The notes under the pieces are model-generated. The model was not told the origin of the DNA and did no database searches. It worked only from the letters and a program-made list of their open reading frames with translations. 64,000 bases of DNA, from the NCBI RefSeq assembly GCF_964253915.1, contig NZ_CAXUSG020000010.1, forward strand, positions 156,759 to 220,758. The letters run 5' to 3'. This stretch comes from Metarhizobium sp964253915. GTDB lineage: Bacteria; Pseudomonadota; Alphaproteobacteria; Rhizobiales; Rhizobiaceae. This document shows positions 41,540-50,604 of this stretch, in pieces. Both the position numbers and the translations under genes were made by a program. Position 1 is the first letter of the stretch. Every line of letters starts with the position of its first letter.

Positions 41540-44371
41540 ATGTTCGAAATTCTCCTTGTTCTCGTCTTCATCATCGGCTTTGTCATGCAGCGCGGCAATG
41601 ACCGGCGTCTGCGGACCATGGAGCGGGAAATCAACCGGCTGACCTCGCAGTTGGCCGAGTTGCAGCGCGCGCCTCCGGCTGTGGCCGACGTGACCGCGAC
41701 GCAAGCCACCGCGCTTGCACCCGCAGACGGCGAAACGGCAGAGGTGCAGGAACAGGTTGCCGCACCGACGGACACGGCCGAGGCAACCGAAACCACGCTG
41801 CCCGCAGCGGATGTCGTCTTGCCCGAAACGATCCCGCCGGCAGACGACATTCCTCCCCAAGTCGCTGCCCGGGAATTGCCGAACAGGGAAAGCCTGGAAA
41901 GCTGGCTCGGCGCCCGCTGGGCAGTCTGGGTCGGCGGCCTCGCCCTGGCTTTCGGTGGCATCTTCCTGATCAAATATTCCATCGAAAGCGGCCTGCTGAG
42001 CCCTGCCGTGCGGCTGGTCATGGCGGCCATCTTCGGCCTCGCCTTGTTCGCCGCCGGCGAAGTGGTGCGTCGCCGGGCATTGCCGCTCGAAAAGGATGCC
42101 TTCCGCAACGCCATGATTCCCGGCGTGCTGACGGCAGCCGGCGCGGTGACCCTGTTCGGTGTCGTCTATGCCGCCTATGCCATCTACAGCTTCATCGGCC
42201 CGACGCCGGCCTTCTTCATGCTCGCCATCGTCGGGTTCGCGACCCTTGGCCTGTCGCTGCTGCACGGCCAGGCACTGGCGGGTGTCGGCCTGCTGGGTTC
42301 GATGCTCACGCCGGCGCTGATCTCCACCGACGCGCCGGATATCCGCGCCCTCTTCGCCTTTCTCGCCATCAGCTGGCTGGCGACGGTCGCCACAGCTCGT
42401 TTTCGGCGCTGGACGATCGTGCCGGCGCTTGCCAATGTCGGCATGGCGATGTGGGCGCTTGCCTATGTCGTCCAGACGCCGGTTATCGATCCGGTTCCGC
42501 CAACGCTTGCGCTGCTGGTCATGCTGGCCGGCACGATATTCCTCTGGCCCGGAAAGAGCTTCGGCGAAGCCGCGGCGATCGCCGATACGGACGACGCGCC
42601 AGCCGCAGAGACCGACGCTGCCGCTGCCCCGGTTGCCGTCAATCGCGGTTGGCAGCCGGGACCGTGGGAGCGTCTTTTCGCCCGCCCGCCGGCCGCGCTC
42701 ACCGTCACCGCCAGCCTTGCGGCCATGCTGCCGGAATTGGCGATGATCGCCGTACCGACGCCTTCGACGATGGACCCGGCCTTCACCTTCGCAGCCGTGA
42801 TCGCTACGATTGCCGCATTCGGCGCCGGCCGGCTGTATGCGGCACTGGCCGCAATCTTTGCCGCGCTCGGCACCGTCGCCGGCATGATGCTCCTGGCCGT
42901 CACCAGCCTTTATCCGGAAGTGATGGGCCTCGCCGTCGTGCCCGGCACCACGGGCACGAACTACGGTACCGAGATCGCCCTTTGCCTCGGACTGGGGGCC
43001 ATGTTCGTGCTGTTCGGCTTCAGCTTCCTATACCGGCATGGCCGGGGTGAGCCGCAGTTCTCGACCCTGTGGTGCGCGCTTGCCGTCGTGGTGCCCCTGA
43101 TCGGCGCCGGGCTCAGCTTTGTGAATTTCGGCAATCTCGACCGGGACTGGACGCATGCGCTCTATGGCATCGGGCTCGGCCTTGCTTATCTCGCCGGTGC
43201 CGAATGGCTGTCACGGCGCAGTGACGGCGAAAGCGACGGGGCGACGGTCGGCTGGCTGGTTGCCGGCGCCTTTGCCGCCTTTGTCTTCGCCCTCCACTGC
43301 CTGACCCACGACGTGCAGACGATTGTCGGCACCGCGATCATCGGTTTTGCCTTCGTCGTTGCAACACGCTTCCGGCCATGGGCAATGTTGCCCTGGGCGA
43401 TGGCTGCGGCATGCGTTCTCGTCCTGGCGCAAATTGCCGTCGACCCAACCATCGTCGGCGTGGAACGTCTCGGCACCCGCCCGATGTTCAACGTGCTCGC
43501 CGTCGGCTACGGCATACCGGCGTTGCTGGCGGCCATCGCCGCATTCGAACTGCGGGCCTGGGCGGATCTCCGGATCCGCAACCTGCTGCAGGCGCTGGCC
43601 AGCCTGATGGTGTTCCTCACCATCGCCATCCTGGTGCGCCATGCCATGAACGGCGGCGTGCTGCAGGGCGATGTGCCGACGCTCAGCGAGCAGTCCATCT
43701 ACACGTTGCTGACCATCGGCGCCTCGGCCGTGCTGATGACGCTCGACTTCCGTTCGCCAAGTTCGGTTTTCCGCTACGGCTCGATGCTGGCCGGCATCCT
43801 GTCGATGCTTACAATCCTCGGCGCCCACCTCTTGACGCTCAATCCCTACTTCACCGGCGAAAACACCGGCCGCCTGCCGTTCCTCAACCTGCTGCTGATC
43901 GGCTACCTGCTGCCCGGCATCGCTTATGCCGGCCTCGCCTACTATGCTCGCAACCGCCGTCCGATAGCCTATGTCACGGCGCTTGCGGTCGCAGGAGCCG
44001 TGCTGGGTTTTGCCTGGGCAACGCTGTCGGTGCGACGGTTCTGGCAGGGCGAAAACCTGCAGGACTGGAAAGGTTTTCTGCAGGGCGAAACCTACAGCTA
44101 TTCGGTCGTCTGGCTGCTGATCGGCGTCATCCTGCTCGGCCTCGGCTCGCGCTTCGACGCCAAGAGCCTGCGGATCGCGTCCGCGGTGCTGGTGTTCCTG
44201 ACGGTCGTCAAGGTGTTTCTCATCGATATGTCGAACCTCGAAGGCGTGCTGCGCCCGATCTCCTTCATCGGCCTCGGCATCGTGCTGATCGGCATCGGCC
44301 TGTTTTACCAGCGCATCCTCACCAGCAAGGGAAGCGGCGGGCCGCGCCGGGAGGTCACGGCCGAGGAGTGA
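41540..44371 (+). CDS. DUF2339 multi-pass membrane protein
   Basis: The 943-residue product has one N-terminal membrane helix, a coiled-coil (about 20-40), a Pro/Thr/Ala-rich stretch (about 55-110) and then more than 20 hydrophobic segments. The junction SWLGARWAVWVGGLALAFGGIFLIKYSI is the DUF2339 hallmark. The family is widespread and of unknown function; the topology suggests an envelope protein. ATG 41540 is preceded by a GGTGGGG tract. The HD gene follows after 35 bases. Confidence 0.88.
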   Translation: MFEILLVLVFIIGFVMQRGNDRRLRTMEREINRLTSQLAELQRAPPAVADVTATQATALAPADGETAEVQEQVAAPTDTAEATETTLPAADVVLPETIPPADDIPPQVAARELPNRESLESWLGARWAVWVGGLALAFGGIFLIKYSIESGLLSPAVRLVMAAIFGLALFAAGEVVRRRALPLEKDAFRNAMIPGVLTAAGAVTLFGVVYAAYAIYSFIGPTPAFFMLAIVGFATLGLSLLHGQALAGVGLLGSMLTPALISTDAPDIRALFAFLAISWLATVATARFRRWTIVPALANVGMAMWALAYVVQTPVIDPVPPTLALLVMLAGTIFLWPGKSFGEAAAIADTDDAPAAETDAAAAPVAVNRGWQPGPWERLFARPPAALTVTASLAAMLPELAMIAVPTPSTMDPAFTFAAVIATIAAFGAGRLYAALAAIFAALGTVAGMMLLAVTSLYPEVMGLAVVPGTTGTNYGTEIALCLGLGAMFVLFGFSFLYRHGRGEPQFSTLWCALAVVVPLIGAGLSFVNFGNLDRDWTHALYGIGLGLAYLAGAEWLSRRSDGESDGATVGWLVAGAFAAFVFALHCLTHDVQTIVGTAIIGFAFVVATRFRPWAMLPWAMAAACVLVLAQIAVDPTIVGVERLGTRPMFNVLAVGYGIPALLAAIAAFELRAWADLRIRNLLQALASLMVFLTIAILVRHAMNGGVLQGDVPTLSEQSIYTLLTIGASAVLMTLDFRSPSSVFRYGSMLAGILSMLTILGAHLLTLNPYFTGENTGRLPFLNLLLIGYLLPGIAYAGLAYYARNRRPIAYVTALAVAGAVLGFAWATLSVRRFWQGENLQDWKGFLQGETYSYSVVWLLIGVILLGLGSRFDAKSLRIASAVLVFLTVVKVFLIDMSNLEGVLRPISFIGLGIVLIGIGLFYQRILTSKGSGGPRREVTAEE

Positions 44372-44406
44372 TTGCCGACCGAAGCCGAAGACGGTAAGGA
44401 TCGCAC

Positions 44407-45096
44407 ATGTCGCACCAAAGCCCTTCCCTTCCGTCCCCGCACGCTCTCAGTTCTGCCTTCGCGCCATACCAGTCGCTGGCGGCACAGTTGTTGCCGCATG
44501 CAACGGAAGGCGATGACGGTTCGCACGATGTTGCTCATCTACTGCGTGTCTATCGCAACGCCATGCGCATCCACGCCGCCGAAGGCGGTGACGGGCAGGT
44601 TCTGGCTGCCGCCGTGCTGCTGCACGATTGCGTCGCCGTCGAGAAGAACTCCCCGCTGCGCGCCCAGGCCTCGCGGCTTGCTGCGGATAAAGCCGCCGGG
44701 ATCCTCGACAATCTTGGCTGGCAGGCGCGGGATATCGCTGCCGTCGCCCACGCCATCACGGCGCACAGCTTTTCGGCAAACATCGCCCCGGAAACGCTGG
44801 AGGCCAAAATTCTGCAAGACGCCGACCGCCTCGACGCGATCGGCATGGTGGGCGCCGCCCGCTGCTTCTATGTCGCGGGCCGCATGGGATCGGCGCTCTA
44901 CGACGTCGCCGATCCCAAGGCGAAAGACCGGCCACTCGACGACCGGACCTATGCCATCGATCATTTCGCCGCCAAGCTTTTCAAACTGGCGGACGGTTTC
45001 CAGACAGCCGAGGGCGCGAAGCTGGCGCAAGAACGTCACGACCGGCTGCAACAGGTCTACGACCTCTTTCTCGACGAAATCCAAGGGAGTTTTTGA
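44407..45096 (+). CDS. HD-domain phosphohydrolase
   Basis: The 229-residue product has the HD metal ligands in SHDVAHLLRVYRNA, AAVLLHDCVAVEKNSP and LQDADRLDAIGMVGAARCF, and the C-terminal LPLDDRTYAIDHFAAKLFKL-type segment. It resembles E. coli YedJ, an HD protein thought to be a phosphohydrolase. The substrate is unknown. Its TGA overlaps the MOSC gene ATG (TGATG), so the two are coupled. Confidence 0.87.
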   Translation: MSHQSPSLPSPHALSSAFAPYQSLAAQLLPHATEGDDGSHDVAHLLRVYRNAMRIHAAEGGDGQVLAAAVLLHDCVAVEKNSPLRAQASRLAADKAAGILDNLGWQARDIAAVAHAITAHSFSANIAPETLEAKILQDADRLDAIGMVGAARCFYVAGRMGSALYDVADPKAKDRPLDDRTYAIDHFAAKLFKLADGFQTAEGAKLAQERHDRLQQVYDLFLDEIQGSF

Positions 45097-45953
45097 TGCG
45101 CGTCACCAACCTCTTCGTCTATCCGTTCAAGAGCGCCCGCGGTATCGCGCGGGATAGCGCCAGGATCGATGCCTTCGGCATGGCAGGCGACCGTTTCGCC
45201 ATGCTGACCGATCCGGACGGGCATTTCATCACCCAGCGAGACATGCCGGCGCTGGCGCGCATCAGTGTCGAACCGGTCGAAGGCGGCGGGCTTCGGCTGG
45301 CGATGGACGGCAAAGGTGAGATCATCGCTGCCCGGCCGACGGGCGAAGATCGTCTCGGTGTCGACATCTGGAAATCCGAGTTGAGCGCAGCGCTCTCCGA
45401 AGAATCGGTCAACGCGACGCTGAGCGACTGGCTGGAGCGGCCGGTGCGGCTGGTTTTCTTCGACGACGCTTCGAAGCGGATCGCCAGCACCGAATGGGCC
45501 GGCGAAGGCACGCCGGTCCGGTTTGCCGATGGCTACCAGATCCTGGTGACGACGACGGGTTCGCTTAAAGCCTTGAACGACGACATGGCAGCCCATGGCG
45601 AGGCAGGTGTCGGCATGGATCGCTTCCGGCCCAACATCGTCATCGACAGCGATGAACCATGGGCGGAAGACCGGTGGGCTGCCATCGAGATCGGCGGTTT
45701 GAGGCTCGACCTCGTCAAGCCCTGCGCCCGCTGCATCATGACCACGCAAGACCAGCGCACCGGCTCCCGCGACGTCGCCTCACCGATGCCGGCGATGGGC
45801 CGCATCCGCATGTCGGCCGACCGCCGCGTGCCCGGCCCGCTGTTTGGCTGGAACGCCGTACCGCGTGGCGAAGGCAGCATCGGCATCGGCGACCAGGTGA
45901 ACATTGTCGCCGAGCGGCCGGAAGGCTGGGCGATCAAGCGGCGGGCTTCCTGA
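45096..45953 (+). CDS. MOSC domain-containing protein
   Basis: The 285-residue product has an N-terminal MOSC beta-barrel domain (about 1-115; LFVYPFKSARGI, MLTDPDGHFITQRDMP) and a C-terminal MOSC domain (about 125-275) with the conserved Cys in VKPCARCIMTTQDQ. MOSC proteins handle molybdenum cofactor or pyridoxal-linked sulfur; this two-domain form includes mARC-like N-hydroxylamine reductases and YcbX. ATG 45096 overlaps the HD stop; the TTG one codon earlier is discarded. Confidence 0.92.
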   Translation: MRVTNLFVYPFKSARGIARDSARIDAFGMAGDRFAMLTDPDGHFITQRDMPALARISVEPVEGGGLRLAMDGKGEIIAARPTGEDRLGVDIWKSELSAALSEESVNATLSDWLERPVRLVFFDDASKRIASTEWAGEGTPVRFADGYQILVTTTGSLKALNDDMAAHGEAGVGMDRFRPNIVIDSDEPWAEDRWAAIEIGGLRLDLVKPCARCIMTTQDQRTGSRDVASPMPAMGRIRMSADRRVPGPLFGWNAVPRGEGSIGIGDQVNIVAERPEGWAIKRRAS

Positions 45954-45998
45954 CTGCTGATAAGGCGCAGGCCGCATCGGCAACAGGTCTTGCTGTCC

Positions 45999-46508
45999 CT
46001 ACCGGGCGAGGTTCGCCAGCGGGAAGATGGCGCAGGTCTCCGTGCCATGAGCAATCAACCGACCCCTGGCGTCGCGCAAAAATGCCTCGGAGGTTGCCAG
46101 TGTCTTGCCGCGATGCACCACCCTGCCCTCGCAGCTCACCTCACCGCCATCCGGCAGCAGCGGGCGCAGGAAATTCACCTTGAATTCCACCGTCGTATAA
46201 GCCTCGCCGGGTGCAAGCGTCGTCATGACAGCGCAGGCAAGCGCCGAATCCATCACCGTCGCCGTCCAACCACCGTGGATCGTGCCGAGCGGATTGAGAT
46301 ATTCGACCTTGGGTAGCCCACGGAACACCACGCGCTCGGCCTCCGCTTCGGTCAGCACGAAACTGAGCGTGGCGGCAATCGGCGGCGCGGGATGCAGACC
46401 GTTCACCAGATCCTGCAAGATCTTCAGCCCGCCGTCACGCGCCAGGGCTTCGAGCGGAATCGTGCCGAGGCCGGCGACCTCGACCCCGGGGATCACTTCC
46501 AATGTCAT
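45999..46508 (-). CDS. PaaI-like hotdog-fold thioesterase
   Basis: The 169-residue product has the PaaI thioesterase motif LGTIHGGWTATVMDSALACA (68-88 region), with the catalytic Gly/Asp helix, and VEFKVNFLRPL and GTETCAIF strands. Such enzymes hydrolyse acyl-CoA esters; the substrate is unknown. ATG 46508 overlaps the recO stop by four bases, so it is the downstream gene of a recO transcript. Confidence 0.9.
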   Translation of the reverse strand: MTLEVIPGVEVAGLGTIPLEALARDGGLKILQDLVNGLHPAPPIAATLSFVLTEAEAERVVFRGLPKVEYLNPLGTIHGGWTATVMDSALACAVMTTLAPGEAYTTVEFKVNFLRPLLPDGGEVSCEGRVVHRGKTLATSEAFLRDARGRLIAHGTETCAIFPLANLAR

Positions 46509-47278
46509 GCGCGCATGGTCTCCAATGATGGTCCCGCCGAAGGATCGGAAGGTTTGAGCGCTTTCAGGGCGGCCTGGACAAAACCGTCTCGCGCCGATGT
46601 CACCGTCAGGCCACGCGGCTCGTAGACGTGGCGATGGAGGAAAAATGCCGTGAGGCGGAAGGCAGCGTCCAGGCTGTGGTAATCGGCGGCTTTGCTGTCG
46701 CTCGCTGCAAGAAACGACGGCAGGGCGAGCAGGCGTTCGGCATAGGGTGCGCCCGCCGAGCGGCAGACGGCACGGCCGGATTTCGGGGAAACATAGATGA
46801 GATCGTCATTGCTGCCAGTTGCGGCGCATTCGTTGAGATCGAGGCCGTAACCGAGGTCGTTGAGCACGGCAAGCTCGAAACGGATGAACAGTTCGCCGGC
46901 GCCCGCGGGTTCGTGCAGATGGCCGAGAATGACGTCCAGCGCCTCGAAAAGATGCGGATGCGGATCGCGCTCCGGCAGCAGGCGCAACAAGGCGGCCATG
47001 GCCTGGATGCCATAGACGGCGGTCGCCGTTTCCATCAGTTGCGCGGCGCGCAGTCGCACCGGTTCGATCTTGAATTCGCCGAGATGTTCGTCGAGCCGCG
47101 CCCGCCAGGTAACCTCGACCTCGTTTCCGGCCTGCAGCACCGGCTGCATGCTGCGCGAACGGCCATTGCGCACCAGGCCGAGATGCCGGCCGCGCCCACG
47201 CGTCATCACTTCGGCGATGACGCTGGTTTCACCGAGCCGCTTGATACCGAGAATGATCGCCTGTTCCTGCCACTGCAT
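46505..47278 (-). CDS. recO: DNA repair protein RecO
   Basis: RecO loads RecA onto SSB-coated single-stranded DNA in the RecFOR pathway. The 257-residue product has the N-terminal OB fold (MQWQEQAIILGIKRLGETSVIAEVMTRGRGRHLGLVRNG) and the helical C-terminal domain (RFELAVLNDLGYGLDL). ATG 47278 is the conserved start; the upstream frame is discarded. The thioesterase follows with an overlapping ATGA. The order lepB-rnc-era-recO is common, but here a Crp/Fnr gene and a response regulator separate era from recO. Confidence 0.93.
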   Translation of the reverse strand: MQWQEQAIILGIKRLGETSVIAEVMTRGRGRHLGLVRNGRSRSMQPVLQAGNEVEVTWRARLDEHLGEFKIEPVRLRAAQLMETATAVYGIQAMAALLRLLPERDPHPHLFEALDVILGHLHEPAGAGELFIRFELAVLNDLGYGLDLNECAATGSNDDLIYVSPKSGRAVCRSAGAPYAERLLALPSFLAASDSKAADYHSLDAAFRLTAFFLHRHVYEPRGLTVTSARDGFVQAALKALKPSDPSAGPSLETMRA

Positions 47279-47392
47279 CGGCGGGATAACCGTCCTGATT
47301 TGTTTTGCCGAACCTAGCGCAACGGGTGGCGAAGGGAAACCGTCAATGACACGCCCTGCCCATGCCGCCGATGCTGGCGGCAACTCGAACCG

Positions 47393-47779
47393 TCAACCGC
47401 GCTTGCCAAACACGTCGGCGAGATGTTGCAGGATGGTATCCTCGCCGAAGGGCTTGCGCAGAAGCGAGATGCCCTTCAGGTCGTCCGGGAAATCCGTATT
47501 GTCCGGGTAACCGCTCGAAAAACCGAAAGGAACGCCCTTTTCACGCAGCGACCGGGCGAAATCGAAGCTCATGGTCGAGCCGAGGTTGACATCCAGAAGC
47601 GCAAAATCGATCGGATGGACATCGATCAATTCCTCTGCCTCGCGCAGGTTGCTGGCGACATAGATTTCGCTCGCTCCGAGGCCACGAAAGATATCCTCGG
47701 CCTCCATGGCGATGATCAGGCTGTCCTCAAGGACAAGAATGTGGTGCGGCGTGATCAATCGTTCTCTCTCTTCTGGCAT
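47393..47779 (-). CDS. Single-domain response regulator
   Basis: The 128-residue product is a receiver domain with no output domain. The acidic pocket is Glu18-Asp19, the phosphorylation site Asp63 (FALLDVNLG), the switch Ser88 and Lys109 (LLRKPF). The strand-4 sequence PFGFSSGYP resembles the FATGUY motif of alphaproteobacterial single-domain regulators that sit in the general stress response phosphorelay. It lies between recO and a Crp/Fnr gene on the same strand. Its partner kinase is not in the window. Confidence 0.9.
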   Translation of the reverse strand: MPEERERLITPHHILVLEDSLIIAMEAEDIFRGLGASEIYVASNLREAEELIDVHPIDFALLDVNLGSTMSFDFARSLREKGVPFGFSSGYPDNTDFPDDLKGISLLRKPFGEDTILQHLADVFGKRG

Positions 47780-48087
47780 TTGCCCTTTGGCGGCAAGACG
47801 GCCCGTGCAACCGCATATCCTTGCCACGCGCCATGCCAAAAGCACTCGGCGTCATCGAACGGAAACACTCCGCACCGCAATCCTTCCGCCGACGAAGCGG
47901 CCTCCAACTGGATCGATTTCATCGCCTCGCACTTACCCTATGGCGAAAACACTCGCCTTCGCCCGCCCCGTTTTTCTCGCCTCCCACCTGTCGATGGGAA
48001 TCGATGATGGCAGAAAGCTGCGTTCACCCTATTCCGGCGACCCCGCCGGCGCATTTAAAAAAGATATAAACCTTCGTTGCAAATCGT
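47780..48087. other. Intergenic region between the response regulator and Crp/Fnr genes
   Basis: The 308 bases lie between two minus-strand genes. They should hold the response regulator promoter. I see no clear terminator, canonical FNR box or credible gene; short open frames here have no ribosome binding site. Confidence 0.55.
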
Positions 48088-48837
48088 TCAAATGAAAGGT
48101 CGAGACTTTTCTTCCACGCCGTACCATCCCGAGATCGCCCGCAAGGCTTCCTGGTCAACCACATCGCAGCTGCGATCGCGCCAGACGATGGCGCCACGGT
48201 CGGCGAGTTTCTTCAAGGTCTTGTTGGTGTGAACGATGGAGAGGCCGAGCGTATCGGCGACATGCTGCTGGGTGATCGGCAGCAACATCCGGCCCTCCAC
48301 CATCTTGAGCACCTTGGCCCGCTGCGCCAGAAAGGCCAGCAGGTAGGCAGCCCGCTCGATCGCCGTTCGCCGGCCGATGCTCAGGAGATGTTCATCGAGA
48401 ATGCGTTCCTCCCGGGCCGCGATCCAGGTGATATCGTAGGCCAGAGTAGGATAACGCGAAAACAACGTATGAAGCTGGGTCCTCTCGAAGACGCACAACG
48501 TCACGGTCGACAGCGCCTCGACCGAATGCTGCATCTCACCGGTGATCGATCCTTGCAACCCGACGAGGTCACCCGGCATGACGTAGTTGAGAATCTGCCG
48601 GCGACCATCCTCCAGCATCTTGTAGCGGAAGGCCCATCCCGTAAGCACAGTATAAAGATGCGCGCTGCGCGCACCTTCGAGAAGCACGACTGCGCCGGGA
48701 TCGACGGTCAGTTCGCCTTTCTTGAAATCGGAAACGAAATCGAGTTCTTCCGAGGTAAATTCCCGAAAATGCGGCAGGGGCCGCAGCGGACAAAGCTCGC
48801 AGGGGGTCTTTCTGGAGTTGTTGAGCTTGGAGGCCAT
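48088..48837 (-). CDS. Crp/Fnr family transcriptional regulator
   Basis: The 249-residue product has a cyclic-nucleotide-binding-type sensor domain (about 20-145), the dimer helix (about 133-165) and a winged helix-turn-helix (about 188-211; ITQQHVADTLGLSIVHTNKTLKKL). It has an N-terminal Cys13-x2-Cys16, and Cys115 in the sensor barrel, but lacks the third N-terminal Cys of canonical FNR (C-x2-C-x5-C), so a normal 4Fe-4S oxygen sensor is doubtful. It resembles the abundant rhizobial Crp/Fnr proteins of unknown ligand. Confidence 0.9.
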   Translation of the reverse strand: MASKLNNSRKTPCELCPLRPLPHFREFTSEELDFVSDFKKGELTVDPGAVVLLEGARSAHLYTVLTGWAFRYKMLEDGRRQILNYVMPGDLVGLQGSITGEMQHSVEALSTVTLCVFERTQLHTLFSRYPTLAYDITWIAAREERILDEHLLSIGRRTAIERAAYLLAFLAQRAKVLKMVEGRMLLPITQQHVADTLGLSIVHTNKTLKKLADRGAIVWRDRSCDVVDQEALRAISGWYGVEEKSRPFI

Positions 48838-48925
48838 TGTTACCCGAGGTTAGAGAAAGTGGCCGGACAGACGACCACCGATGCTCTAACGCTCGAATAG
48901 CGACAATGTTCCCGGTTGTTCCCGC

Positions 48926-49888
48926 TTATCCGCGTGGAAACTCCAGACCCATCTCACGGAAACGCTCGGGATCGTCGCCCCAGTTTTCACGCACCTTGAC
49001 GAACAGGAAGAGGTGTACCGGCTGCTCGAGGATTTCGGAAAGCTCCTTGCGCGACGCCGTCGAGATCGACTTGATCGCTTCGCCGTTCTTGCCGAGCGCG
49101 ATCTTCTTCTGGCTTTCGCGCTCGACGTAGATCACCTGTTCGATGCGAACGGAGCCGTCCTTGCGCTCTTCCCACTTCTCGGTCTCGACATGCGAAGAAT
49201 AGGGCAATTCCTGATGCAGCCGCAAAAACAGCTTCTCGCGGGTGATTTCGGCGGCGAGCTGGCGCATCGGCAGGTCGGAAATCTGGTCTTCCGGATAATA
49301 CCACGGCCCCTCCGGCAGGGTTTCGGCCAGATAATCCATGATGTCTTCGCAACCCGAGCCGGTCGTGGCCGAAATCATGAAGGTGCGTTCGAAGGCAATC
49401 TTCTCGTTGGCAGCGGCGGCAAGCTTCAAAAGATCTTCCGGGCGCACCTGGTCGATCTTGTTGAGCGCCAGGATCTTGGGCTGCGGCACGTCCTTGAGGC
49501 CTTCGAGAATCGCCTCGGCATCGCCGCGCAGGCCGCGTTCGCTGTCGATCAGCAGCATGATCAGGTCGGCATCCTTGGCACCGCCCCAGGCCGACGTCAC
49601 CATAGCACGGTCCAGCCGGCGGCGCGGCTTGAAGATGCCGGGCGTATCCATGAAGACGATCTGGGCGTTGTTATGGATGGCGATGCCGCGCACCACGGCG
49701 CGCGTCGTCTGCACCTTGTGGCTGACGATCGACACCTTGGCGCCGACAAGGCGGTTAAGCAGGGTCGACTTGCCGGCATTGGTCGGGCCAATCAGCGCGA
49801 CGAAGCCGGAATGGGTGGGGCCTTGCGCGACCGAAACGTCGTCTTCCGTGCCGGGCGTGTCTTGATCTTCTGCCATCTTGTCCGTCAT
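48926..49888 (-). CDS. era: GTPase Era
   Basis: Era binds 16S rRNA near the 3' end and assists 30S assembly. The 320-residue product has the G1 loop GPTNAGKST (34-42), the G2 segment QTTRA, G3 DTPG, G4 NKID (ALNKIDQV) and a C-terminal KH domain (about 235-310; EQVIYVERESQKKIALGKNGE). The N-terminal 25 residues are an acidic extension. ATG 49888 overlaps the rnc stop (ATGA), favouring it over ATG 49876. Transcription order is lepB, rnc, era. Confidence 0.97.
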   Translation of the reverse strand: MTDKMAEDQDTPGTEDDVSVAQGPTHSGFVALIGPTNAGKSTLLNRLVGAKVSIVSHKVQTTRAVVRGIAIHNNAQIVFMDTPGIFKPRRRLDRAMVTSAWGGAKDADLIMLLIDSERGLRGDAEAILEGLKDVPQPKILALNKIDQVRPEDLLKLAAAANEKIAFERTFMISATTGSGCEDIMDYLAETLPEGPWYYPEDQISDLPMRQLAAEITREKLFLRLHQELPYSSHVETEKWEERKDGSVRIEQVIYVERESQKKIALGKNGEAIKSISTASRKELSEILEQPVHLFLFVKVRENWGDDPERFREMGLEFPRG

Positions 49889-50604
49889 TTTTCTGCAGGC
49901 GCCGCCTGCCAAACGCCTTCGCGTTCCAATAATCTCATCGCCGCGACCTGTTCCGCCGCCCGCTTCGAGCGCTCGACGCCTGTCTCAGGCGCTACACCGG
50001 GTATTTCGACCGTCACGGTGAAGCGTGGATCATGATCCGGACCGGAGCGATCTTCAACCCGATATTGCGGCGTCACCGCGAATTTCGCGTGGGCCCATTC
50101 CTGCAGCTCGGTCTTGGCGTCCCGGCGGGCGGCATCGGCGCGGGTGGCGCGCTTTTCCCAATATCGCAGGATGAAGCCGCGGGCCGTCTCCAGACCGCCG
50201 TCGAGATAAAGTGCGGCAATCAGGCTTTCCACCACGTCGGCACGGACGTTGAGCATGCGCTTGCCGGTCAGCTTCTTGACGTCGGCGCCGGTGCGGATGA
50301 AGCGGTGCAGCTCCATTTCGTCGGCCACTTCGGCACAGGTCTCGGCGCTGACAAGCTGGTTGAGGCGGACTGAGAGTTCCCCTTCACCGGCATTTGCGAA
50401 GGTGCGGAACAGCAGTTCGGCGATGCACAGGCCGAGCACCCGGTCGCCGAGGAACTCCAGACGTTCGTAGTTCCCCGCCTTGCCAGAACGGGCGCTCGAA
50501 TGGGTGAGCGCCCTGTCCAGGCGCTCCTTCTGCGCGAATTCATGACCGATCACCGTTTCCAGCCGGAGGCGATCCGCCGGCGAAAGGGCTACCGGCTTGC
50601 TCAT
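49885..50604 (-). CDS. rnc: Ribonuclease III
   Basis: RNase III cuts double-stranded RNA, including rRNA precursors. The 239-residue product has the catalytic signature ERLEFLGDRVL (47-57, with metal-binding Glu50 and Asp54) and a second acidic cluster (DVVESLIAALYLDGG), then a C-terminal dsRNA-binding domain (about 165-230). ATG 50604 overlaps the lepB stop by four bases, which settles it over the upstream start. Confidence 0.97.
   Translation of the reverse strand: MSKPVALSPADRLRLETVIGHEFAQKERLDRALTHSSARSGKAGNYERLEFLGDRVLGLCIAELLFRTFANAGEGELSVRLNQLVSAETCAEVADEMELHRFIRTGADVKKLTGKRMLNVRADVVESLIAALYLDGGLETARGFILRYWEKRATRADAARRDAKTELQEWAHAKFAVTPQYRVEDRSGPDHDPRFTVTVEIPGVAPETGVERSKRAAEQVAAMRLLEREGVWQAAPAEK

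Noticed and set aside
41540..44397. Long alternative frames inside the DUF2339 gene (for example 43378-44397)
   Set aside because: They overlap a well-supported membrane protein gene and give Arg/Pro-rich translations.
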